Assembly: GCF_001544555.2 (NCBI RefSeq)
Contig: NZ_FCOK02000027.1
Coordinates: 1 to 64,000 of the forward strand
Length of the DNA stretch: 64,000 nt
Source: Caballeronia udeis
Lineage (GTDB): Bacteria; Pseudomonadota; Gammaproteobacteria; Burkholderiales; Burkholderiaceae
Direction: 5' to 3'
The notes under the pieces are model-generated. The model was not told where the DNA came from and searched no databases. It worked only from the letters and a program-made list of their open reading frames with translations. The position numbers and the translations under genes were made by a program. Shown here one piece after another: positions 57,201 through 64,000 of the stretch. The first letter of the stretch is position 1, and each line of letters opens with the position of its first letter.

Positions 57201-57332
57201 TCGCAAGCGCTGACCCTGTTCACCACGCCAGTGATCTATCTCGGCTTCGATTCGCTCGCGCGCCGCGTGCGTTCGCGTTTCTACCGGAACGCGCCGCCCG
57301 GCCCGGCGAGCCCGGTGAGCGATCAGGAGTAA
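54204..57332 (+). CDS. mdtB: RND multidrug efflux pump subunit MdtB
   Basis: 1042 residues, same size as E. coli MdtB. Twelve helices and two large periplasmic loops. Proton-relay aspartates in TM4 are present in LMALTIATGFVVDDAIVMIEN. The start MNPSRPFILRPVGTALLMAAIMLVGLVALRFLPLSALPAVDYPTIQV-type sequence is typical of MdtB. MdtB and MdtC form a B2C heterotrimer that exports bile salts, novobiocin and other compounds. mdtC begins 4 nt after the stop codon. Confidence 0.95.
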   Translation: MNPSRPFILRPVGTALLMAAIMLVGLVALRFLPLSALPAVDYPTIQVQTFYPGASPDVMTTSVTAPLEKQFGQMASLNQMSSQSSAGASVITLQFSLDLPLDIAEQEVQAAINAAGNLLPSDLPAPPIYAKVNPADAPIITLAISSKTLPLTQVQDLADTRLAQKISQVGGVGLVSVSGGNRPAVRIQANTRALASYGLNIDDLRTTISNLNVNTPKGNFDGPSRAYTINANDQLTDASAYQSAVIAYKNGRPVMLTDVATVVSGPENTKLGAWVDNTPAIILNVQRQPGANVIAVVDGIKKILPQLQSALPAALDVRIVTDRTTTIRASVRDVQFELALSVVLVVLVIYLFLANVWATLIPSLSVPVSLIGTLAVMYLCGFSLDNLSLMALTIATGFVVDDAIVMIENIARYVEEGEAPLEAALKGSKQIGFTIISLTVSLIAVLIPLLFMGDVVGRLFHEFAITLAVTIVISAIVSLTLVPMLCAKLLRHTPPKESHQFEARAHQFIDYVIGRYGVALTWVLDRQRSTLVVALLTLVLTALLYIWIPKGFFPIQDTGVIQAITQAPQAASYQAVAEQQQALAAQILKNPDVESLTSFIGVDGTNITLNSGRMLINLKPRDDRSNTSSDVIRALQKDVENIPGIRLYMQPVQDLTIDSTVSPTQYQFMLTDPNSAEFAQWVPKLTARLQQSPELADVATDLQQNGQSVYVEIDRSTAARFGITPATVDNALYDAFGQRIISTIFTQSNQYRVILESEPTQAHYSETLNGIYLPSSTASAGQVPLSAIATFHERAAPLLVTHLGQFPATTVSFNLAPGASLGAAVKAIDQAQKDIGLPASFQIRFQGAALAFQASLSNELFLILAAVVTMYIVLGVLYESFIHPITILSTLPSAGVGALLSLMISGHDLDIIGIIGIVLLIGIVKKNAIMMIDFALEAEREQGKSPRDAIYQACLLRFRPILMTTMAALLGALPLMLGWGAGSELRRPLGIAIVGGLIVSQALTLFTTPVIYLGFDSLARRVRSRFYRNAPPGPASPVSDQE

Positions 57333-57336
57333 GCGC

Positions 57337-60300
57337 ATGAACCTGTCGCAACCGTTCATCGCGCGCCCGGTCGCTACCACGCTGCTGGCTATCGGCATTG
57401 CGCTCGCCGGCCTGTTCGCGTTCACCAAGCTGCCGGTCGCGCCGTTGCCGCAAGTGGACTTTCCGACCATTTCGGTCCAGGCGAGCTTGCCCGGCGCGAG
57501 TCCGGAAACTGTCGCGACCAGCGTAGCCAGTCCCCTGGAGCGTCATCTCGGCTCGATTGCCGACGTCACCGAAATGACGTCGCAAAGTTCGGTCGGGTCG
57601 GCGCGGATCACGTTGCAGTTTGGCTTGAACCGCGATATTGACGGCGCCGCGCGCGACGTGCAGGCCGCCATCAATGCATCGCGTGCCGATCTTCCCACGG
57701 CGCTGAAAAGCAATCCTACGTATCACAAGGTCAACCCCGCCGACGCGCCAATCCTGATTCTCGCGCTCTCCTCCCCCACGCGTACAGCCGGTTCGCTTTA
57801 CGATTCCGCCGCGACCGTGCTGCAGCAAACGCTTTCCACCGTGCCCGGCGTGGGCGAAGTGGACGTGAGCGGCTCGGCAAATCCGGCCGTACGGGTGGAG
57901 CTGGAACCGAACGCGCTGTTCCACTATGGCATTGGCCTGGAAGACGTCCGCGCGGCGCTGGCGTCGGCGAATGCGAACAGCCCGAAGGGCGCCATCGAGT
58001 TCAACGGCACCCACTTCCAGCTTTATACGAATGACCAGGCGAGCAAGGCCGATCAGTATCGCGACCTGGTAGTCGCTTACCGGAACGGCGCGCCGGTGCA
58101 TCTGCGCGATGTCGGTGAAGTGGTCGATTCCGTCGAGGACCTGCGCAACCTGGGCCTGATCAACAACAAGCGCGCCGTGCTCGTGATTCTTTACCGGCAG
58201 CCGGGCGCGAATATTATTGACACCATCGACCGCGTGAAGGCGATGGTGCCGCAACTCCAGGCCGCGCTCCCGGCCGACGTCGAGATCACGCCGACCTCCG
58301 ATCGCTCGACCACGATCCGTGCGTCGCTGCACGATACCGAGTTCACGCTGATGGTCGCGGTGGCGCTGGTCGTGATGGTCGTGTTCCTGTTCCTGCGCAA
58401 CTGGCGCGCGACGCTGATTCCAAGCGTGGCCGTGCCGATCTCGATCATCGGCACCTTCGCCGCGATGTACCTGCTCGGCTTCTCGCTCGATAACCTCTCG
58501 CTGATGGCCTTGACCATTGCGACGGGGTTCGTGGTCGACGACGCCATCGTCGTGCTTGAAAACATCTCGCGGCACATCGAGAACGGCGTCCCGCGCATGA
58601 AAGCCGCCATACTCGGCGCGCAGGAAGTGGGTTTCACGGTGCTGTCGATGAGCATTTCGCTAGTCGCCGTATTTATTCCTATCCTGCTGATGGGCGGCAT
58701 TGTCGGCAGGTTGTTCCGTGAATTCGCGTTGACATTGTCGTTGGCGATTGCCGTTTCGCTGGTCGTCTCGCTGACGGTCACGCCCATGATGTGCGCGCGT
58801 TTGCTGCACGAACCGCACAACCAGAAACCGCCGGGCCGGTTTTCGCGCTGGCTTGAACGCCAGTTTGTGCGGATGCAGAACGAGTACGCGCGCACGCTCG
58901 GCGTGGCGCTCGGGCATCCGAGGATCGTGTTGCTGGTGTTGCTCGCGACTATCGGGTTGAACGTGTACCTGTACATCATCGTGCCGAAGGGATTTTTCCC
59001 GCAGCAGGATACCGGGCGGCTTGTGGGCGGCATTCAGGCCGACCAGAGCACCTCTTTCCAGGCGATGAAAGGCAAGTTTTCCGAGATGATGCGGATTGTC
59101 CAAGCCGATCCGGCTGTCGAAAGCGTCGCCGGTTTTACCGGTGGTCGGCAGACCAACTCGGGCTTCATGTTCATTTCGCTGAAAGCCAAGAAGGACCGCA
59201 AGGTGTCGGCTGAAGAGGTGATCCAGCGCCTGCGCGCGCCGCTTTCCGAGGTCGCGGGCGTGCGGACCTTCCTGCAAGCCGTGCAGGACATTCGCGCGGG
59301 CGGACGGCAATCGAATGCGCAATATCAGTTCACGCTGCTGGCTGATTCCACCACCGATCTCTATACATGGGGGCCGAAGCTCACCGACGCCCTGCTCACC
59401 CGCCCCGAACTCACCGACGTCAATTCGGACCAGCAGCAAGGCGGCCTGGAATCGTTCGTGACAATCGACCGGGCGACGTCCGCGCGCCTGGGCATCCAGC
59501 CGGCGCAGATCGACAATACGCTCTACGACGCATTCGGCCAGCGCCAGGTGTCCACCATCTACAACGAGTTGAGCCAATACCACGTGGTGATGGAAGTCGC
59601 GCCGAAATACTGGCAAGACCCGGAGATGCTCAAGCAGATTTATGTGAGCACGTCGGGTGGCACCGCGGGCGGGGCGGCATCGACGAATGCGACCACGACG
59701 ACATCAAAGTCCACGAGTTCCAGCAGCAGCGCTTCGTCCACCGACACCACCAGCGCGCTGGCGCTGGCGTCCATCCGCAATGCCGCGACCAACGCCATTG
59801 CCGCAAGCGGCAAGTCCAGTTCGTCGTCGGGTGCGGCTGTATCGACGTCGCAGGAGACCATGATCCCGCTCTCGGCCATTGCCAAATTCGAACCGGGCAA
59901 CACGCCGTTGTCCGTGAATCACCAGAGCCAGTTCGTAGCGTCGACGATCTCGTTCAACCTGCCGCCCGGCAAATCGCTCTCCGACGCCACCGCCGCCATC
60001 TACGAGACGATGGCGACCATTGGCGTGCCCAGCACGATTCACGGCAGTTTTGCGGGCACGGCGCAGCAATTCCAGGATTCCACCAAGGACCAGCCGATCC
60101 TGATCCTGGCCGCGCTGGCTGCGGTGTACATCGTGCTTGGGATTCTGTACGAGAGTTATATCCACCCGATCACGATTCTCTCGACATTGCCGTCGGCGGG
60201 CATTGGTGCGTTGCTCGCGCTGCTGCTGTTCAAGACGGAGTTCAGCATCATCGCGTTGATCGGGGTGATCTTGCTGATTGGTATTGTGAAGAAGAACGCG

Positions 60301-60636
60301 ATCATGATGGTCGACTTCGCGATCCAGGCGCAGCGGCATGGGGCGGCAACGTCGCGCGAGGCGATCGAGCAGGCGTGCTTGCTGCGCTTCCGGCCGATCA
60401 TGATGACGACGGCGGCGGCATTGCTGGGTGCGTTGCCGCTGGCGTTCGGCACGGGCGAGGGATCGGAAATGCGTGCGCCGCTGGGGATCGCGATTGTGGG
60501 CGGGTTGATCGTGAGTCAGTTGCTGACGCTTTATACAACACCGGTGGTTTATCTTTATATGGACCGGATCCGGATCTGGTCGGAGCAACGGCGCGCGCGC
60601 AGGGGTCAGGCAGGGCCGGCTCGCGTAGTTGAGTAA
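57337..60636 (+). CDS. mdtC: RND multidrug efflux pump subunit MdtC with Ser/Thr-rich insertion
   Basis: 1099 residues, about 75 more than E. coli MdtC (1025). RND features include LMALTIATGFVVDDAIVVLEN in TM4 and the C-terminal ILYESYIHPITILSTLPSAG. The extra length is a Ser/Thr/Ala-rich stretch at about 770-838, inserted in the second periplasmic loop where E. coli has a short turn. It pairs with MdtB. The usual partners MdtD and BaeSR and a TolC-like channel gene are not in the neighbourhood. It ends in a triple in-frame stop. Confidence 0.94.
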   Translation: MNLSQPFIARPVATTLLAIGIALAGLFAFTKLPVAPLPQVDFPTISVQASLPGASPETVATSVASPLERHLGSIADVTEMTSQSSVGSARITLQFGLNRDIDGAARDVQAAINASRADLPTALKSNPTYHKVNPADAPILILALSSPTRTAGSLYDSAATVLQQTLSTVPGVGEVDVSGSANPAVRVELEPNALFHYGIGLEDVRAALASANANSPKGAIEFNGTHFQLYTNDQASKADQYRDLVVAYRNGAPVHLRDVGEVVDSVEDLRNLGLINNKRAVLVILYRQPGANIIDTIDRVKAMVPQLQAALPADVEITPTSDRSTTIRASLHDTEFTLMVAVALVVMVVFLFLRNWRATLIPSVAVPISIIGTFAAMYLLGFSLDNLSLMALTIATGFVVDDAIVVLENISRHIENGVPRMKAAILGAQEVGFTVLSMSISLVAVFIPILLMGGIVGRLFREFALTLSLAIAVSLVVSLTVTPMMCARLLHEPHNQKPPGRFSRWLERQFVRMQNEYARTLGVALGHPRIVLLVLLATIGLNVYLYIIVPKGFFPQQDTGRLVGGIQADQSTSFQAMKGKFSEMMRIVQADPAVESVAGFTGGRQTNSGFMFISLKAKKDRKVSAEEVIQRLRAPLSEVAGVRTFLQAVQDIRAGGRQSNAQYQFTLLADSTTDLYTWGPKLTDALLTRPELTDVNSDQQQGGLESFVTIDRATSARLGIQPAQIDNTLYDAFGQRQVSTIYNELSQYHVVMEVAPKYWQDPEMLKQIYVSTSGGTAGGAASTNATTTTSKSTSSSSSASSTDTTSALALASIRNAATNAIAASGKSSSSSGAAVSTSQETMIPLSAIAKFEPGNTPLSVNHQSQFVASTISFNLPPGKSLSDATAAIYETMATIGVPSTIHGSFAGTAQQFQDSTKDQPILILAALAAVYIVLGILYESYIHPITILSTLPSAGIGALLALLLFKTEFSIIALIGVILLIGIVKKNAIMMVDFAIQAQRHGAATSREAIEQACLLRFRPIMMTTAAALLGALPLAFGTGEGSEMRAPLGIAIVGGLIVSQLLTLYTTPVVYLYMDRIRIWSEQRRARRGQAGPARVVE

Positions 60637-60657
60637 ATCGAGTAAATTGAGTAACGA
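60631..60657 (+). repeat. 9-bp tandem repeat giving three in-frame stop codons
   Basis: GAGTAAATC, GAGTAAATT and GAGTAACGA follow one another. Each has TAA in the mdtC frame (60634, 60643, 60652), so read-through of mdtC is tightly prevented. Confidence 0.85.
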
Positions 60658-60754
60658 GGTTTGCTCGCGGGGGCGGGCGCCTCCCGAGTGCATGGATTCC
60701 AAAAATCGCTTACCGTTTTAGCTCCTGCCCACAAACAGAAGGAGCGAACCAGCA

Positions 60755-61411
60755 ATGAAAGTCCTGCTTATCGGCGCGCACGGCCGGACCGGCCGCCACA
60801 TTGCACGGCAACTACGCGCCGCATCCCTCCCCTTCAAAGTCTTGCTGCGCAAATCCGCACACCGTGGTGAGTTCGCCGCACTCGGCGCCGAAATAGTACT
60901 CGGCGATCTGACACACGATTTCTCCCATGCATTCGACGACGTCACGCACGTGATCTACGCCGCCGGATCAGCGGAAAACGAAGGTGTGAACGAGGAACGC
61001 GCTATCGATCGCGACGCTGTCCAGCGCACCGCCGACTACGCGAAACGCCGCCGGACAAAGCAACTGGTGGTGATCAGCGCGATCTCCGCGTACTGGCCAA
61101 AATCCAGTCCGCTTGCCCTCAAGCACTACTCAAAAATGAAGCGCGAAGCCGACGACTATGTCCAGGCAAGCGGCGTCCCGTACGTGATCTTGCGACCAGG
61201 ACCACTCTCCGACGACATCAGCCGCGGCACGATCGCGCTCTGCGCCCAACGTACCGCAGATGCAGCACCCGTTTCACGCGAAGACGTTGCGTGCATGGCG
61301 GTGGACTGCATTAAACGCGAGGTGCGCGACGAAGTGATCGGGTTTGTTGGCGGCGAGGTGCCAATAGACGACGTCCTTGACGCGCTTCAGACAGCCCCGA
61401 CCAGCCGATAA
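60755..61411 (+). CDS. NAD(P)-binding atypical SDR family protein
   Basis: 218 residues. N-terminal Rossmann fold with glycine motif MKVLLIGAHGRTGRHIARQL (residues 1-20), then VIYAAGSAE, LVVISAISAY and a YxxxK-like HYSKMKREADDYVQASG. It resembles atypical short-chain dehydrogenases such as YwnB or NmrA-like proteins; it may be an oxidoreductase or a redox sensor. AAGGAG lies 11 nt before ATG 60755. Its 3' end overlaps the converging kdpE by 25 nt. Confidence 0.85.
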   Translation: MKVLLIGAHGRTGRHIARQLRAASLPFKVLLRKSAHRGEFAALGAEIVLGDLTHDFSHAFDDVTHVIYAAGSAENEGVNEERAIDRDAVQRTADYAKRRRTKQLVVISAISAYWPKSSPLALKHYSKMKREADDYVQASGVPYVILRPGPLSDDISRGTIALCAQRTADAAPVSREDVACMAVDCIKREVRDEVIGFVGGEVPIDDVLDALQTAPTSR

Positions 61412-62085
61412 CCCACGCCCGTCTCGGTGACAATGTGTTCCGGCTGCGCGGCATCGCGTTCAAGTTTCTGCCGCAGGTGCGCCATGTAGATGCGCAGATA
61501 GTGGTGGCTCTCCACATGCGATGGGCCCCACACCTCGCGTAGCAACTGGCGGTGCGTCAGCACGCGGCCGGCATGGCGCACCAGCGTGGAAAGCAGCCGG
61601 TATTCGATGGGCGTCAGATGCACGGGCGCACCGGCACGCGTGACCTGGCGCAGGCCCAGGTCGATGACTACGTCGCCGAATTTCACCAAGGGCGATTCAC
61701 TCGACGCCGCCTGGTTGCGGCGCCGCAAATGCGCCCGGATCCGTGCCATCAGTTCCGACACGCCAAACGGCTTGGTCAGGTAATCGTCGGCGCCCGCATC
61801 GAGCGCTGCGACCTTCTCCTCTTCCTGCGTACGCGCCGACAGCACGATCACCGGCAACTCGGTCCAGCTTCGCAGTTCGCGGATCACGTCGAGGCCGTCG
61901 GTATCGGGCAAACCGAGATCGACAATGACCAGGTCCGGCTTGCGCGTCGCCGCTTCCACCAGCCCCTGCTTGCCGGTTTCCGCCTCATGCACGGCAATGC
62001 CCTCAGCCTCGAGCGACGCGCGCACAAAACGGCGAATCTGCTTCTCGTCCTCGATCAGCACAACAGTGAGATTAGGTTCGCTCAT
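61387..62085 (-). CDS. kdpE: Response regulator KdpE
   Basis: 232 residues. REC domain with Asp12-13 region (LIEDEKQ), phosphoacceptor Asp56 (VIVDLGLPDTDG), Ser/Lys in VLSART and LTKPFGV; OmpR-type winged helix at about 135-230 (LTPIEYRLLSTLVRHAGRVLTHRQLLREVWGPSH, IVTETGVGYRLV). It activates the kdpFABC potassium uptake operon when K+ or turgor is low. It begins 6 nt after the kdpD stop and converges with the SDR gene. Confidence 0.95.
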   Translation of the reverse strand: MSEPNLTVVLIEDEKQIRRFVRASLEAEGIAVHEAETGKQGLVEAATRKPDLVIVDLGLPDTDGLDVIRELRSWTELPVIVLSARTQEEEKVAALDAGADDYLTKPFGVSELMARIRAHLRRRNQAASSESPLVKFGDVVIDLGLRQVTRAGAPVHLTPIEYRLLSTLVRHAGRVLTHRQLLREVWGPSHVESHHYLRIYMAHLRQKLERDAAQPEHIVTETGVGYRLVGAV

Positions 62086-62091
62086 GGGGCT

Positions 62092-64000
62092 TCATGGGGC
62101 TTTAGGGTCCAACGGAGAAAAATCGGCGAAGTCTTGTTCGGCTTCGTCGGAGAAACTGGGCACGGGCGGCGCGGCATCCACGGGCAAGGTGAACCAGAAG
62201 CGCGCGCCCAGGACCCGAGGGTCCGGAATGCTCTCGTCCAGCCGGTTATTCGCGCCGATTGTACCGCCGTGCGCCTGCACGATCGCGCGGCAAATCGAGA
62301 GCCCGAGTCCAATGCCCGGCTTGGCCGACTCCTTCTCGCCGCGCGTAAATTTCTCGAACACGCGATCCTCCGTGTTGGCGGGCAAACCCGGACCGTTATC
62401 GTCGATATGAACACGCACGAACGGTTTGCCGTCCACCTTCACGCTCTCAGCGCCAATGACGAGCTTCGAGGCCGCCGGCGTGTATTTCGCGGCGTTCTCC
62501 AGCAGGTTCGAGAAGAGCCGTTCCATCAGCACGGCATCGAGTTGCAGGAACGGCAGGTCGGCGGGCAGACGGACCTCGACCGGGCGGCCGGTCAAGACCC
62601 GCCGACACGCCCGCAGCGCTGCGCCGACCGTCTCTTCAAGCAGCGACCATTGCCGGTTCAGCCGCAGGCCACCCGCCTGCAAGCGCGCCATGTCCAGCAA
62701 GTTCGTGACAATGCTGGTCATGCGCAGCGATTCATCATGGATCGCCGCGACCAATTCGGCATTGGCGGGTGAGCGGGCGTCACCGCGCGCCTCTGCGAGC
62801 ACCGATGCAAACCCGACGATAGTCGTGAGCGGCGTGCGCAAATCGTGCGAGATGGCGGACAGCAGCGAATTGCGCAGGCGTTCGGATTCCATGCTCACCA
62901 GCGCGTCACGCGCAATCTCGACGTAATGCACCCGTTCGAGCGCCAGCGCGATCTGCGCGGCGAATGCATCGAGCATGCGCTTTTGTTCGGGGACATCGAG
63001 CTCCCCGGCGTTACGTGTAACGACCGCGAGCACGCCACGGGTGCGCATTGGCGCCTTGAGCGGCAGATAAAGCGCGGCCGCGGCAGGCAGCGTGTCCGTG
63101 CCGTGTCCGGCCGGCTTCTGCTGGTCGTAGACCCATTGGCCGACATCCAGATCGAGCGCGCTGGCATCAAGCAGCAGCGCAGCTGCGGATGCATCCGACG
63201 GGTCGAGTTTCTGGCGGACTTTGTCGCTGGAATCGGGCAGCAGCATCGCGACCTTCGCGCGGAACACTTCGCTCACGTGCCGCATGCCGATACCGACGAT
63301 CTGCTCGGTTGCAAGCGCTGCGCCGAGTTCGCCGGCCATCGCGTACATTGCGCCGGTGCGGCGCTCGCGCTTCGACGCCACGCGCGCCTCGCGCCGCAAG
63401 CTCGACGTGAGGTGACTGATCACCAGCGACGTCAGCAGCATGCCGGCGAAGGTCAGCAGGTATTGGGTATCGGAGACCGATAGCGACATACGCGGCGGCA
63501 CGAAAAAGAAGTCGAAGGCCGCGACGCTCAGGAACGACAACAGCACGCCCGGACCACGGCCGATGCGCGCCGCCGCGTAAATCACGCCGATCAGATAAAA
63601 CATCACGAGGTTCGTGAGATCGAAATGATCGCGGATCTGGCTTGCGAGCAGCGTGATGACCGCGCAGATAGCGATAGCCTGCGCATAGCCCCGTGGTGCC
63701 GAGCGACGCTCGCGCGCGGCGCTCAACGCGTCGTGCCAGTCGGGAGCAACCCCCGCCTCTTGCGACGACGATCCGCTTCCGTCACCCGAGCCGGCGGCTT
63801 CGCTTCCATCGCTCTCCCGCGCTCGAATCAGCGTGAGATCGAGGTCGCCCGCGTGTTCCGCCAAACGCTCGCCGAACGACCGCTTTAACCAGCGCGCGAG
63901 GCCGCGATGCGTCGTTGCACCCGCCACCAGCTTCGACGCGTTGCGCGCCTGCGCATAGCCAATCAACGTGGCGACGGCGTCGTCGCCGGCCAGCGTCACC
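62092..64000 (-). CDS. kdpD: Sensor kinase KdpD, C-terminal part (cut by window edge)
   Basis: 636 codons lie in the window and the gene runs off the right edge. Visible parts, in order: the end of a Usp-like domain (ATLIGYAQARNASKLVAGA), four membrane helices (AQAIAICAVITLLASQIR ... TQYLLTFAGMLLTSLVISH), a GAF-like region (VFRAKVAMLLPDSSDK), HisKA with LLSAISHDLRTPLTTIVGF, and HATPase with NLLENAAKYTP and DNGPGLP. KdpD senses K+ and signals to KdpE. The N-terminal KdpD domain and kdpFABC should lie beyond the window. The kdpE start follows 6 nt after the stop, so the two are coupled. Confidence 0.95.
   Translation of the reverse strand, partial: VTLAGDDAVATLIGYAQARNASKLVAGATTHRGLARWLKRSFGERLAEHAGDLDLTLIRARESDGSEAAGSGDGSGSSSQEAGVAPDWHDALSAARERRSAPRGYAQAIAICAVITLLASQIRDHFDLTNLVMFYLIGVIYAAARIGRGPGVLLSFLSVAAFDFFFVPPRMSLSVSDTQYLLTFAGMLLTSLVISHLTSSLRREARVASKRERRTGAMYAMAGELGAALATEQIVGIGMRHVSEVFRAKVAMLLPDSSDKVRQKLDPSDASAAALLLDASALDLDVGQWVYDQQKPAGHGTDTLPAAAALYLPLKAPMRTRGVLAVVTRNAGELDVPEQKRMLDAFAAQIALALERVHYVEIARDALVSMESERLRNSLLSAISHDLRTPLTTIVGFASVLAEARGDARSPANAELVAAIHDESLRMTSIVTNLLDMARLQAGGLRLNRQWSLLEETVGAALRACRRVLTGRPVEVRLPADLPFLQLDAVLMERLFSNLLENAAKYTPAASKLVIGAESVKVDGKPFVRVHIDDNGPGLPANTEDRVFEKFTRGEKESAKPGIGLGLSICRAIVQAHGGTIGANNRLDESIPDPRVLGARFWFTLPVDAAPPVPSFSDEAEQDFADFSPLDPKAP

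Noticed and set aside
54102..57470. A very long minus-strand open frame (over 1100 codons) opposite mdtB
   Set aside because: It mirrors the codon structure of mdtB in GC-rich DNA; its product is Arg/His/Asp-rich without any recognisable domain and has no ribosome binding site.
57220..58575. Minus-strand open frame opposite the start of mdtC
   Set aside because: Same antisense artefact as opposite mdtB; the similar product arises because mdtB and mdtC are homologous.
54204..60636. mdtB and mdtC as a recent tandem duplication
   Set aside because: They differ throughout and match the separate B and C types known from E. coli, so the duplication is ancient.
62092..64000. A short complete kinase starting at the Met near 63999
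   Set aside because: The frame is open to the window edge and begins inside the Usp-like domain of KdpD, so it is a truncated view of a longer gene.

Overview
The window looks like ordinary, high-GC chromosomal DNA of a beta-proteobacterium in the Burkholderiaceae, most likely Paraburkholderia or Caballeronia. This rests on the gene families and their arrangement (glnA, hrpA/argA, thiC behind a TPP riboswitch, recCBD, mdtABC, kdpDE), the extended-signal-peptide trimeric autotransporter, and the codon use; it is not a database match. No insertion sequence, integrase, prophage gene or CRISPR array was seen. Genes are densely packed on both strands. Two are cut by the window edges: glnA on the left and kdpD on the right.

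Layout. 1-5.1 kb: the 5' end of glnA with a sigma-54/NtrC-type control region, a rhodanese, a stand-alone CinA-type MoCF domain protein, an EI24/CysZ-like membrane protein, a fatty acid hydroxylase-type enzyme and a periplasmic beta-propeller. 5.6-8.2 kb: a trimeric autotransporter adhesin and a SmpA/OmlA-like lipoprotein separated by a strong hairpin. 8.3-15.3 kb: hrpA (with a very long disordered N-terminus) divergent from argA across only 22 bp, then yggX. 15.9-21.1 kb: a ProP-type transporter, a YfcE-like phosphodiesterase, a TMEM175-type channel, tRNA-Leu(TAA), a consensus LexA box, a lipoprotein and an MFS exporter. 21.1-25.3 kb: a receiver-only protein, a LuxR-type response regulator and a sensor kinase, interleaved with a ferritin-like protein, a DUF1328 peptide and an entericidin. 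25.4-32.6 kb: an EamA exporter, TPP riboswitch and thiC, two small lipoproteins, and lldP. 32.8-42.4 kb: recC-recB-recD-arfB, all joined by 4-nt overlaps. 42.6-50.7 kb: an FUSC-family transporter, a small membrane protein, an Lrp regulator divergent from a thiol dioxygenase, an MscS channel, and small envelope proteins. 50.7-64 kb: a probable small RNA, an IclR regulator, mdtABC, an NAD(P)-binding protein, and kdpE/kdpD.

How the genes work together. RecBCD and ArfB form one translationally coupled unit, linking double-strand break repair to rescue of ribosomes stalled on broken messages. ProP, MscS, KdpDE, the TMEM175-type channel and the OsmB-like and entericidin lipoproteins give the window many functions in osmotic and ion balance, although they are not one operon. 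MdtABC is a complete inner-membrane RND pump without its own outer-membrane channel gene.

The observations I rate highest are the shared palindromic -10 element that should make both argA and hrpA leaderless or nearly so, a compact Rho-independent small RNA candidate at about 51.0-51.2 kb, the recD/arfB coupling, the roughly 480-residue disordered HrpA extension, and an orphan SOS box beside tRNA-Leu. No clearly novel multi-gene defence or metabolic system was found.
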